Below are positions 1 to 12,211 of a stretch of DNA of 64,000 nucleotides, one piece after another; the first letter of the stretch is position 1; the number at the start of each line of letters is the position of its first letter. The translations under genes were made by a program, and so were the position numbers. Source of the DNA: Anaeromyces robustus (taxonomy: Eukaryota; Neocallimastigomycota; Neocallimastigomycetes; Neocallimastigales; Neocallimastigaceae); contig MCFG01000100.1 of assembly GCA_002104895.1 (NCBI GenBank), positions 75,001 to 139,000 of the forward strand, read 5' to 3'. Under the pieces are notes generated by a model. The model did no database searches and was not told where the DNA came from. It saw only the letters and a list, made by a program, of their open reading frames with translations.

Positions 1-506
1 TTTATAAATTAATAATAAATCATCAAATTAACAAGTTATGTCAAAGTTAAAAAAAAAATAAATAAATAAATAAAAATTAAAAGAAATATAATTTAATAAG
101 AATGTTAATATTATATATAAATAATTATATAATAAAAAAGAATAGAAAAATAATTGTTAGTTTTTTGTGTATAAATATTATTTTATATTATTTTTTTCTA
201 AGCATATGTATGTATAAAAATATAGGAAATATAAAAAAAAATATATATATATATATATATAAAATTTCCATCTAACTATAAATCTTAATAATTCCGTAAA
301 TTTATTTTTATTGTTGTATATATAATTCATCTTTTCAATTCATTCCTGTATTTTTTTTTTATTCTTCATTTTGTTTAATATATTGTACTTTTTTTTTTTT
401 TTTTTTTTTTGTATATTCTTCATTTAAATTTTTTTTTTTCAAATTTTTTGAAATCATCCATTAAATGTGATAATAAATCTTTATATGGAAATTTATATAT
501 GCTTCT
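1..506. other. AT-rich flank, no gene seen
   Basis: This stretch is almost pure A/T, with a long T tract near 390-410 and an AT dinucleotide run at 241-260. I see no coding exon. It lies 3' of the tentative small minus-strand gene and would hold its 3' UTR if that model is right. Confidence 0.6.
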
Positions 507-1262
507 TTAATCATTAAAATATGTCTTAAATAAAAATATCCATGACCCTGTAAATATATTTTTTTTTATTAATAAATCTTTTTTCAATATTCTTCCTTTT
601 TTTCTTCTTTAAAAAAAAAATAAAAAAGAATTAAAATATATTGATTTATAACCCATCTGGTATTTTTTTTCCTGAAATTTGATTCATAAAAAATTGAAAT
701 TTGTTTTTTTTTTTTTTTTTGTTTTTTTTTTTTTTATTTTAAATAATAATTTAAAATAAAAATATAAATGTTTTTTGTTGATTTTTTTAACAATTTATAA
801 TTCTTCTTTTTCTTTATATACCAAAAGAAAATTAAATTCATCCAAAAAAATATATATATTTAATAATTTCCTATATATTAATTATTGTTAACCATCAATA
901 ATCGAAATCTATGAGAATTTTAACTCTTTTTTTTTTATTAAATAATAATAATTTCTTTTAAATATATTCTCCCTTATATTGTTGAAAAAAATAAAAAATA
1001 ATAATAATAATTCAAATAGATAATCATTTTAATTCATCATGATTATAATATTTTTAATCCTTTGTGTATTATTGATTTATTATTTTTTTTTGCTTATTAT
1101 ATATTTTCATCTTCTTATATTTCACTGTATTTTTTATTTTTTTAAAAAATAAATATATAACACTAATTATTAATACCTATGACTATGACTATGACTGTGA
1201 CTATGACTATGACTATGACTATGATGGTGTCTTGACGATGACGTTGATGCCATTGATGCCAT
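507..1262 (-). CDS. Tentative small Ser/His-repeat protein, four exons
   Basis: The solid part is exon 1 (1262-1177). From an ATG it encodes MASMASTSSSRHHH followed by seven Ser-His dipeptides and ends at a GTATTA donor; it stands out from the flanks by its GC content. Three small downstream exons can be joined in frame: 908-893, 671-653 and 547-507. Their donors are GTTAAC and GTTATA and their acceptors ATAG, TCAG and ACAG. The joined product is 53 residues and ends in an aromatic tail (SWIFLFKTYFND). I recognise no family. The Ser/His repeat could bind metal, or it may simply be a low-complexity repeat. Exon 1 is fairly convincing. The downstream exons are inference, because tiny exons in AT-rich DNA are easy to imagine. 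Confidence 0.35.
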
Positions 1263-1603
1263 TTTCTATATATTATTTTATATTAAATTTATTATTATAT
1301 AATTATTATTATAAAAAAAATTATTTATTTATGAAAGATAAATATTTATTTATAATAAAAATATATAAAAAAATATTATCTATATATAATATAATATTAT
1401 TATAAATAGAATTTTTTTTTTATTTAATTTTAATTATTATTATTTGACATTATTATAAATTTTGTTATTAATTAAATAAATAAATAAATTTAGTTAAATA
1501 AATAATTAATAATAAATAAATAATTAATTAATAATAAGTAAATAAATATATATATAAAATGATCTTATAATATATATAATATTGATCTAAAAAATAATAA
1601 TAA

Positions 1604-1646
<43 letters not shown>

Positions 1647-3055
1647 ATATTAAATCAATAAATATAGACATATTTAATAAAAATAATATTAAATATTTAA
1701 TATATACTATGTAGTCTAACCTTTTATACTTTTTTTAAAAAATATCTAACCTAACCTTCAAAAATATTTATAAAAACATAATAAAATATTATCAAAATAT
1801 ATAATACATATTATATTTTATCATAAATATTTTACTATAAATTATCAATCAATTTTGAAAGCAATTGTTATGATATATATAGATAAATAGATATTAATAT
1901 TCTAATATATTAATATATTTAGAAGGAAAAAAAAAAAAAAAGTTTTGAACTGAAAGTTATAATTATGATATAACATTTCAATATTTAAAAAAAAAAAAAA
2001 AAAGAAAAAAAATTAAAATAATATTTCATATGCATTTATATGGTTTTAAATAATTAAACTGTAATTATCTATCTAAAAAATATATTTATTATTATTACTA
2101 AAGAAAATTGTTAAAAGATTTCTTTATATATTTACATAATTTTTATTACACTGATTACACAAATACAAAAAAAGATAAATATATATATATATTAATTACA
2201 TAAATGAAAATAAAACTATAGTTACGATTAATTATATATAATATTATAATATTATTATTTATTTTTTTTTATTATTATATTTTTTTTATCATAAAATATT
2301 AAAAAGAAAAAAATAAATATTATTAATACATAATATTTTATAATTTTTTTTTCATTTCTTTTCTTTTTTTTTTTTTCCTTATTAAAATAATAAAAAAAAA
2401 AATTATGAGAAAAAGATGTAATAATATTAATTATTATTATTTTTTTTTAATAATTTTTATTATATTATATAGGCACTTTTTTTTTTTTTTTAGTTATTTT
2501 TTTTCTCTTCTTCTAAAATAACTATATATAATAATATTAAATGTTTTCATTATTATTATACTTTTTTTTTATATTTATATTTATATTTATATTTCTTTCT
2601 GTCTTTTTTTTTTATTTTTATTTTAAAATAATGGGGTGGAATGAATGGGGAAAATAATTTTTTTTTAAGATAAATTTATACATATTTTATACATATAAAA
2701 AAGAAAAAAAAAAAAAAATTGTTTTTTTTTTTCTTTCTTTCCTTTTGTTTTTGTTATTGAAGATTATTTTAAATTACTTTTTTTATTACTATTATTATTA
2801 TTTTCAATTACTTTTATAAATAATAATTAAAATTAATTCATAATTAATAATTATTATTATTAATAATAAACAATTTTAATTTATTTATTTATATATTTAT
2901 TATTATTATTTTTTTTTTTTTAAATTTTTTTGAATTTTTATTATTTTAAATTTATATTTTTAATTTTTTTTATAATATTTTTTTTTTTAATTTTTTTTTT
3001 TAGTTTTTTTTTTTTTTTTTTTTTTTATATTTATATTTGTTTTATTTTATTTTAT
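1263..3055. other. Intergenic, AT-rich, no gene seen
   Basis: This gap lies between the pyruvate formate-lyase stop and the small Ser/His gene. It holds an (AAAT)n array near 1600-1648, several A and T tracts, and one copy of a repeat shared with the upstream side of the lyase gene (2031-2079). No coding exon was found on either strand. Confidence 0.7.
2031..2079 (+). repeat. Dispersed repeat copy 1 (flanks PFL gene)
   Basis: It begins TGCATTTATATGGTTTTAAA and continues for 49 bp with a single mismatch to 6601-6649. The preceding A-rich stretch (GAAAAAAAATTAAAATAA) is also shared. The two copies have the same orientation, about 4.57 kb apart. Confidence 0.85.
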
Positions 3056-6000
3056 TTACATCTTTTCATGGAAAGTACGAGCAATAACTTCTTTTTGTTG
3101 TTGTGGTGTTAATTTAACAAAATTAACAGCATAACCAGATACACGAATGGTAAGATTTGGATAATTTTCTGGATGTTTCATAGCATCTTCTAAGGTTTCA
3201 CGTTTTAATACATTAACATTAAGATGATGGGCTCCTTTTGAGAAATAACCATCTAATAAACCTGAAAGATTACCTTGACGTTCTTGTACAGTTTTACCAA
3301 TAGTATTTGGTACAATGGAAAAAGTATTAGAAATACCATCCATACATGAATCATATCTAACTTTAGCCACAGAGGAAAGGGATGCTACTGCTCCTGAAAA
3401 TTCACGTCCATGCATTGGATTACAACCTGGTGCAAATGGTTGACCTGCTTTACGTCCATCGGGTGTTGATCCGGTTTTCTTACCATAAACAACATTAGAA
3501 GTAATAGTAAGAATAGAAAGTGTATGCATAGCTCCACGATAAGTTGGTGTTTTTCTAAGTTTAGTAATTAATTTATCAGATATAGTTCTAGCAAAATAAT
3601 CGACACGATCATCATCATTACCAAATTTTGGGAAATCACCATCAATCTTAAAATCTACAGTTAATCCTGTTTCTTGATCACGAATTGGTGTAACTTTTGC
3701 ATATTTAATAGCTGAAAAAGAATCTGCAACAACAGAAAGACCTGCTACACCAAATGCCATTAAACGACGTACATCGGTATCATGAAGTGCCATTTGAAGA
3801 GATTCATAACAATATTGATCATGACAGAAATGAATAACATTCATGGTATTAACATAAAGTTTGGCAATCCAATCCATAGCTTTATCATAAGTTTCCCACA
3901 TCCAATCAAATGGTATTGGTCCATCAGGTACTGGTCCAAAATCTGGTCCTACATGTTTACCTGTTCTTTCATCCTTACCATGATTAAGTACATAAAGCAT
4001 AAGTTTTGCAAGATTACAACGAGCACCAAAGAATTGCATATCTTTACCAATTCTCATAGCAGAAACACAACAAGCAATACCATAATCATCACCAAATCTT
4101 GCAGCCATAAGGGCATCAGATTCATATTGAATAGATGAAGTATCAATAGATACTTTGGTTGCGAAATTTTTGAAATTCTTTGGTAAAGCTCTATTCCAAA
4201 GTACTGTAATATTTGGTTCTGGAGCTGGACCTAAATTATAAAGTGTATTTAATACACGATAAGAAGTTTTAGTAACTAATGGACGTCCATCACTACCCAT
4301 ACCACCAATAGACATAGTAACCCAAGTTGGATCACCAGCAAATAAATCATTATATTCTGGTGTACGTAAATGACGAGCAAAACGTAATTTTAAAATAAGA
4401 TTATCGATAATTTCTTGAGCTTCACTTTCTGTAATAATACCACTCTTTAAATCATTTTCAAAGAAACAATCAAGGAAGGCATCTACACGACCAAGTGACA
4501 TAGCAGCTCCATCTTGTTCTTTAATTGAACCTAAATAACCGAAATAAACAAATTGTGTAGCTTCTTTTGCATTTTTAGCTGGTTTTGTAATATCAATACC
4601 ATAAGATTTTGCCATTTGAGTTAATTGTTTAAGAGCTTTAATTTGATCAGCGACTTCTCCAATTAATTTCATAGTTGATTCATTCATTTGCTTTTTCTGT
4701 AATTCAGTTCTATCTTTTTCCTTTTGAGCAATAAGACGATCAGTACCGTAAAGTGCTACACGACGATAATCACCAATAATACGTCCACGACCATAACCAT
4801 CTGGTAAACCGGTCATAATAGCATTAGAACGACCAGCTCTCATTTCTTTTGAATAAATATCAAAAACAGCTTCATTATGAGTTTTACGATATTGTGAAAA
4901 GATATGATCAACTTCTGGATCCATTGGAACATTAACAGCTTTAAGTGCATTTCTAACCATACCTAAACCTCCAAATGGTTTAATAGCTCTTTTTAATGGT
5001 TCATCTGTTTGATAACCAACAATAACTTCATTTTCTTTATCAAGATAACCTGGTTTATGAGAAGTAATAGTTGATGGAGTATGTGGATCAACACCATATA
5101 AACCTCCATTAGCACGTTCTTTAGCTAAATATTCTTCAGCTTTAGCGAAAAGTTTTTTAGTTCTTTCAGTTGGTCCAGCAAGGAAAGAACCATCACCTTC
5201 ATATGGAGTGTAATGTTTCTTAATCCAACCATCAACATCAATATTAGCTTTTTGCATAGCATCATCAGTAATACATGGAGCTTGAGTAGCATAATTCTTT
5301 ACTTGGAAATATGGATTATTATTTTTTTTAGTTTCACTTTTTTTCTATTTATTATATATATATATATATAGATATTAATATAAATATTTATACAGATTTA
5401 TATTTAAATTTATATTTAGTAGTTTATATATTATATTATATATTATATATAAAGTAAATATAAATATTAATAATTAGTTATTGTATTTATTATTGAAAAA
5501 AATATATTTATATATTATTTCAATTTATTTATTTATTTATTTGTGTAATATTTAAATAAATATTTAATAAAGTTAAATTTATTATTTTTTATTATACAAT
5601 TTTTTTTAATATTTATCATAATATGAGTTTATATAACAAAAACAAAAAAAAAAATTTTTCAAATTATTTAAAAATATATATATTTTTTTAAATTTTTGAA
5701 TGGCGTAAAAGTAAAAATATTGTATATTAAATAAAAAATGTTTATTTAAATATGTAAATATTTAAAATAAAATAAAAAAAAAAAAAAAAAACAATAAAAT
5801 AATATATAGAGAATAATATTTATCATAATAATAAAAAATAATAAATATAAATATGAAAGACCCAATAATAAAGAATAAAAATAATACATAGTAATAAATA
5901 ATATAAAAAATGAAAATATATATAAAGGTAAATGAAAATAAAATAAATTATGAAAGTAAATAAAAATAAATAATACCAAAAATAATAATAATATAATTAA

Positions 6001-6297
6001 AAAAAAGTAATAAAAATATATAATATATAATAAAAAATAATGATAAATAAATTTTTTTTTTCAAAAAAAAAAAAATATGATAATTATAAGAAGTAATAAT
6101 AACAAATAACAAATAATAATAATAATAATAATAATAAATAATTAAAAAAATATTTAAAAAGTATATACCATTGATGGAGTGTGGAGAGTACGACTTGGTT
6201 TGTTAACTCTGACACCTGCAACTTTAGTGGCAGGAACAGCAATGATAGAAGCTGTATTAATAAGAGTTCTAGTTTGAGTTACAGTTAATCCTTCCAT
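3056..6297 (-). CDS. PFL: Pyruvate formate-lyase, probably hydrogenosomal
   Basis: The enzyme converts pyruvate plus CoA to acetyl-CoA plus formate by a glycyl-radical mechanism and replaces pyruvate dehydrogenase in anaerobic fungi. There are two exons, 6297-6169 and 5344-3056, with an 824-bp intron (donor GTATAT, acceptor ATAG). Both exons are in phase 0, giving 805 residues. Exon 1 encodes 43 residues rich in Thr, Ser, Arg and Lys with one acidic residue, which suits an organelle-targeting presequence. Exon 2 carries the whole catalytic domain: [13 protein letters not shown] near its start, the catalytic Cys pair IACCVS at residues 468-469, and the radical loop RVSGYAVNF with its Gly at 780. 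Length and motifs match E. coli PflB plus an N-terminal extension. Activation would need a PFL-activating enzyme, which is not in this window. Codon choice is selective and the exons are GC-richer than their surroundings, suggesting high expression. Hydrogenosomal location is inferred. Confidence 0.96.
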
Positions 6298-6600
6298 TTT
6301 TTTTAAATATCTTATTAATTAGTTAAAAATTTTTTTATCTCTATATAAATGTTTTTTTTTACAAGTTGTTTTTTTTTTTATTTACAAGTTTTTTATTATT
6401 TACAAATTTACAAGCTATTTTTATTCTGTATTATATTTGTTTATACTAAAATCAAAAATATTCTTTTTTTCTCCTTAACTAAATAAATCAATATTTTTTG
6501 ATTGTTTTTCTTCTATCAGTACGGAAAAAGAAAAAAAAGTAAAGAGTGAAGAGAAAAAAAAGAAAAAAAAAAAAAGAAAAAAAATTAAAATAATTTTATA

Positions 6601-6649
6601 TGCATTTATATGGTTTTAAATAATTAAACTATAATTATCTATCTAAAAA
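6601..6649 (+). repeat. Dispersed repeat copy 2 (flanks PFL gene)
   Basis: This is the second copy of the 49-bp repeat seen at 2031-2079, differing at one base in the segment TTAAACTATAATTATC. It lies about 300 bp upstream of the pyruvate formate-lyase ATG, so it may be part of its promoter. Confidence 0.85.
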
Positions 6650-7810
6650 TTTTTTAACTGTCATTAAAAATATTAAAGTTTTTATTTTAATTTTTTTTGT
6701 AATTTTTTAACAAATAAATTATATTATATTAATATAAATAATAAATGTGGCATATATTATTTAATTATAAAAACCTGTAATTGAAAAACTTTAAAAAATA
6801 ATTAATTTATTAAATTTTAATATAATTTTTTTTTTTTTTAATAATTAATATATATATACATTTTTTTTTTTAAAAAAAAATATATATAATTAATTATAAT
6901 GAAAAATTCATTAGTAAAAAAATAAAGTTTTCATAATTTAATCTATTATTCAAAATCAATTATTATTTAATAGAATAGAAAATAAAAATATTTATATATT
7001 TATTTTTCAACATTGGGTAATTCCTTTAACTATAATTATTCTTTATATTTTATTTTTTTTTAAATTATAATTAAAGTTTTTTATTATATATATTTTTTAT
7101 TATTATTACTGAAACAGTGTACATATTATTATTTATAAAGTTAACACTATAATATATTTGAAATAATATTAATAATAAAAAAGAAATAATCATAATCATA
7201 ATCATAAGAAATCTTTTCCATAAATTAATATTACTTTTATTTATTAAATAAATTAATTTTTTTTTTAATCAATGTCTTTTTTTTTTTTTTTATATATATA
7301 TATATAATTTTTTTAATAATAATAAAATTATTATAATCTTAATCGTAATTTTTATGATATAGTTTTGATCTAATAATTCAAATATTAAAATTTAAGGAAT
7401 TTTAAATAATAATAGTAACAATATGATTTTTCTGTAAAATATATTATAAATATAAAGGATAAGCTATTTTATTATAGAAAAAAATAAAATGTTATTTTTA
7501 TTTTATAACTTTATACAATAATATTTAAAAAAAAAACAATAAAAAGTTCATTAAATAAATCAATAAATCACTAGGTAAATAAATAAATAAATAAATAAAT
7601 AGAGTTAAAATAAATAATAGCAAGTATATTAATTAATGTATTAATATAAAATTATAAAGCCATCATTATTAATATATATATTAATATTTAATAATATTTA
7701 GTGTTATATTTCATGTGTTTTATAATTATTATTTATTATTTATTTTTATTTTTTATTTCTTATCTTTTATCTTTATTTTCGTTATTATTTTTATGAATGT
7801 ATTTCATGTG

Positions 7811-7845
<35 letters not shown>

Positions 7846-8587
7846 CTATTTATATATATTTTCTAAGAATATTTTAAACACTAATGCAATTTTTTTTATA
7901 TTATTATTAACGTATTATCAATAGAAAAGGAAATTATTAATCTTTTTTTAGAAAAGTAAAACAGCACAATAAAAAATTTTTATATCACATTTTTAATTAT
8001 TACTTAAATTGGTTAAATCTAAATTTAATATATTTTTTTTTAAAAAAAAAATGAATTAAAATATTTTATAATAAAAATATTTGATAATTTGGTATTTTTT
8101 AATATTATTAAATATTGTTAGTTATTATTATTATGTATAGTAGAAAAATAAACAAACAAAAAGAAGAAATAATTATAAAATAAATATAAATATAAATATA
8201 AATATATATAAGCAATAATAGTTAGTATAAATAAATATTAAAAATAATATTTATGTTAGATTGATAAATAATAAGAATCTTAATATTTAATAGTAAAAAG
8301 AGAAATTTCTACACTAAAAATATATTGTTATCATTTGTTTAATGATAACAATACATTTTGTATTTAGTAAGGAATATATACATTTATGACATGAAGTGTC
8401 GTGACTTTTATTAAAAATATTTTTTTTTTTAATTAACATTTTTTTTTAAAAAAAAAAAACTCTATACAGAAAAAAAAAAAAAGACAAAGAAAAAATAATA
8501 AAAAAAAAAAACAAATACGTAATAGTTCAAAATGTAAAATTTGTGTATTATAATAATAATATTTAAAGAAAATATTTATATATGTTA

Positions 8588-8631
8588 TATTAATGAATAT
8601 AATTATAATATTATAATTATATTCATTAATA
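8588..8631. repeat. 44-bp perfect palindrome
   Basis: The centre is AATATT inside ATTATAATATTATAAT, and the arms end in ATTAATGAATATAA and its complement. All 22 pairs match with no spacer, so the DNA could extrude as a cruciform. No gene is adjacent. Confidence 0.85.
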
Positions 8632-8947
8632 AGTAAATAATAAATAAATAAATAGATAAATAATGATAAATAAATAAATAAATAATAAATAAATAATAAA
8701 TAAATAATAAATAAACAATAAATAAATAGATAAATAAACAAATATAAATAAATGAAAATAATGGATTAATGAATGAATGAAAAAAAAAAAATACATGCAT
8801 ACATATTAATAATAAGATCGTTTACATATTTATTTGATATTAAATTAAATTGAATGTTGAATGTACAAGTTTATATATATTAAATATAATATAATTAAAT
8901 CATAAACAAAATTAGAAAACAAAACAAAAAAAGCAAAACAAAAACAA

Positions 8948-9051
8948 AAACAAAAACAAAATAATCATAAAAATAATCATAAAAATAATCAAAAAAAAAA
9001 AATATAAAAAATTAAATTTTTTATATTTTTATGATTATTTTGTTTTTGTTT
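8948..9051. repeat. 28-bp inverted repeat with nested palindrome
   Basis: The left arm 8948-8975 (AAACAAAAACAAAATAATCA...) is the exact reverse complement of 9024-9051. The spacer contains a second palindrome at 9001-9027 built on AATATAAAAAATT and its complement. Together they could form a long foldback structure. Confidence 0.8.
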
Positions 9052-9150
9052 CAATAGTTTTTTATTAATAATCAAAGAATATGTAATACATTACATATTA
9101 ATCCTATTTAAAAATTAACAACTTCATATTTATATATTTTAATAATATAA

Positions 9151-9374
9151 CTCTAAATTGCTTTTTTTTTATATATAATAAAAAGTTATATATATAAATT
9201 GCTTTTTTTTTTTATATATAATAAAAAGTTATATATATAAATTGCTTTTTTTTTTTTATATATAATAAAAAGTTATATATATAAATTGCTTTTTTTTTTT
9301 TATATATAATAAAAAGTTATATATATAAATTGCTTTTTTTTTATATATAATAAAAAGTTATATATATAAATAGC
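9151..9374. repeat. Minisatellite, five copies of a ~43-45 bp unit
   Basis: The unit reads AAATTGC, a T run of 9-12, ATATATAATAAAAAG, then TTATATATAT. Five consecutive copies differ mainly in the length of the T run. It is followed by an (AAT)n stretch to about 9465. There are no spacers of unique sequence, so it is not a CRISPR array. Confidence 0.9.
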
Positions 9375-9399
9375 AATAATAATAACAATAATAATAATT

Positions 9400-9431
<32 letters not shown>

Positions 9432-10169
9432 TAATAAATAATAATAAATAATAATAATAATAATGAATAATAAAATAATTAATGTTTAAGATGCTATTTA
9501 AGTGTTAAAATTGTTATTGATTTTTTTTTTAATAATTTATAAAAAAGAAATCATTTTCCTTCAATTATGATAAAAATTTCAATATTAAAATAAATTCGTT
9601 TTATTAATATATAATTTGATAATTAAATAAGTTTCGTTGAAGGTAGTTATTATTGTAAAATATCTATTAAAAGAAAATAAAAAAAAAAGAAATTGTAAAG
9701 ATTGCATTTTTCTTTTTTTTTCTCCACTTTTTTTTTTCTGACAGAAAAAATAAATATCCCCACAAAATTTATATACATATATATAATTAATAGAAAGTAT
9801 CTTGAACGAATCAATGTATTAATATGATTATGTGACATATTAATATGTCGATTATTTTAAATTAAGTTTATTATAAATATGGAAGAAAGCATTTTACATA
9901 GTTATTTTTATATAAATTTTTATTCAAGTTATTTTTTTTTTATTTTCTTACATTTAAAAAGAAAAACAACAAAATTATGTTTTTTAGAAGAAAAAATAAC
10001 AAAATAAAAATTTTCATAAAAAAAAAAAAAAAAAAGAAGAAATTAATAATGAACTTTTTATAGTTATTTTTTTATATTATTTGTATTAAATATAGTTATT
10101 TCATCTTAGCTGTTAATATATAATAATTATATATATATATTTAATTTTGATATACGTAGTAAATGTCTT

Positions 10170-10915
10170 AATTGTATTACAAAGCTCTACCTTACCTCAA
10201 AAGTTCTTGTTTCACTGAATAATCAACTTTTAAATGAATTTTCTATAAATCGTGGTGTTCACCAAAGTTTTCTTTTATTTTCAATTCTATTTAATTTATT
10301 TATTAATGACATATTGAATAATTGTTCCAATATGTTGTTGTTGGCTGGTGATATTGTTCTAATATGTGGTAATTCGATTTGTTGTTGACTGATGATATTA
10401 TTCTTGTTGCTTTTTCCAGAAGTAAACACTTAGAGTACTTTTAATTCACATACATGAATGACCTAAAACATATGAAACGACTTTTGGTATCAACAAATTT
10501 AATACAATGATTATTAAACCACCTAACTTCTCTTTTTCTTATAATTATTTTGACCCGACATTCTTTCTTGGTACTCACAGAATTCTTAAAACTTCTTGTT
10601 ATAGATAGATATTTTGGTATCCCTTTTATTGGTTCCATTTCCCTTGAACCTATCATTTCTAACCTCAACTACCTCAACTCAGAATTTAATCTGATAATAA
10701 ATTCATTCTTTCGTTTTCTCCATAATCGTAATTATTTCATTGATTTTCGAAAGAAATATTATTTCATATTCTTTTTATATTTTATCGGTACTAAAAACTC
10801 TATTCTTCACTTTAAGATTCTAATACGACTAAAACCAAAAAAAATCCAATCTATATTTAATAGAGGATTATTTTGGAGTTTTGGACATCAAGTCTATTAA
10901 AACTTTAATACTTGC
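10170..10915 (+). mobile_element. Decayed LINE (non-LTR) reverse transcriptase fragment
   Basis: Short reading frames in order match the reverse-transcriptase core of a LINE. The first contains NRGVHQSFLLFSILFNLFIN (near 10253-10311), equivalent to the RQG-PLSP-LFNLFIND block, followed closely by LLLAGDIVL, where a live enzyme has FADD. A second frame contains FGINKFNTMIIKPPNFSF (near 10472-10530), and a third (about 10550-10900) contains DRYFGIPFIG, the YLGIPF-type thumb motif, then KNSILHFKILIRL. At least two frame changes and a stop separate these blocks, and the catalytic Asp pair is altered to Gly-Asp, so the copy is dead. I see no 5' ORF, endonuclease or poly-A tail that can be assigned to it. 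Confidence 0.75.

Positions 10916-12211
<1,296 letters not shown>

Larger units (their letters stand above)
6298..10169. other. Intergenic with palindromes and tandem repeats
   Basis: This is about 3.9 kb without a convincing gene. It starts with the 5' flank of the lyase gene. It contains a repeat copy (6601-6649), an (AAAT)n run near 7578-7604, a 44-bp perfect palindrome (8588-8631), a 28-bp inverted repeat (8948-9051) and a minisatellite (9151-9374), each listed separately. Long open frames here encode only Phe, Ile, Leu and Tyr and are composition artefacts. Confidence 0.7.

Noticed and set aside
5746-5979. 77-residue frame on the minus strand
   Set aside because: It lies wholly inside the PFL intron and has only A/T-driven Phe, Tyr and Leu content.
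8433-8800. Overlapping hydrophobic frames that look like membrane proteins
   Set aside because: They come from ATAA/AAAT-rich repeats, with no start context, splice support or conserved residues.
9151-9374. CRISPR-like array
   Set aside because: The repeats are directly adjacent, without unique spacers, and the organism is a eukaryote.
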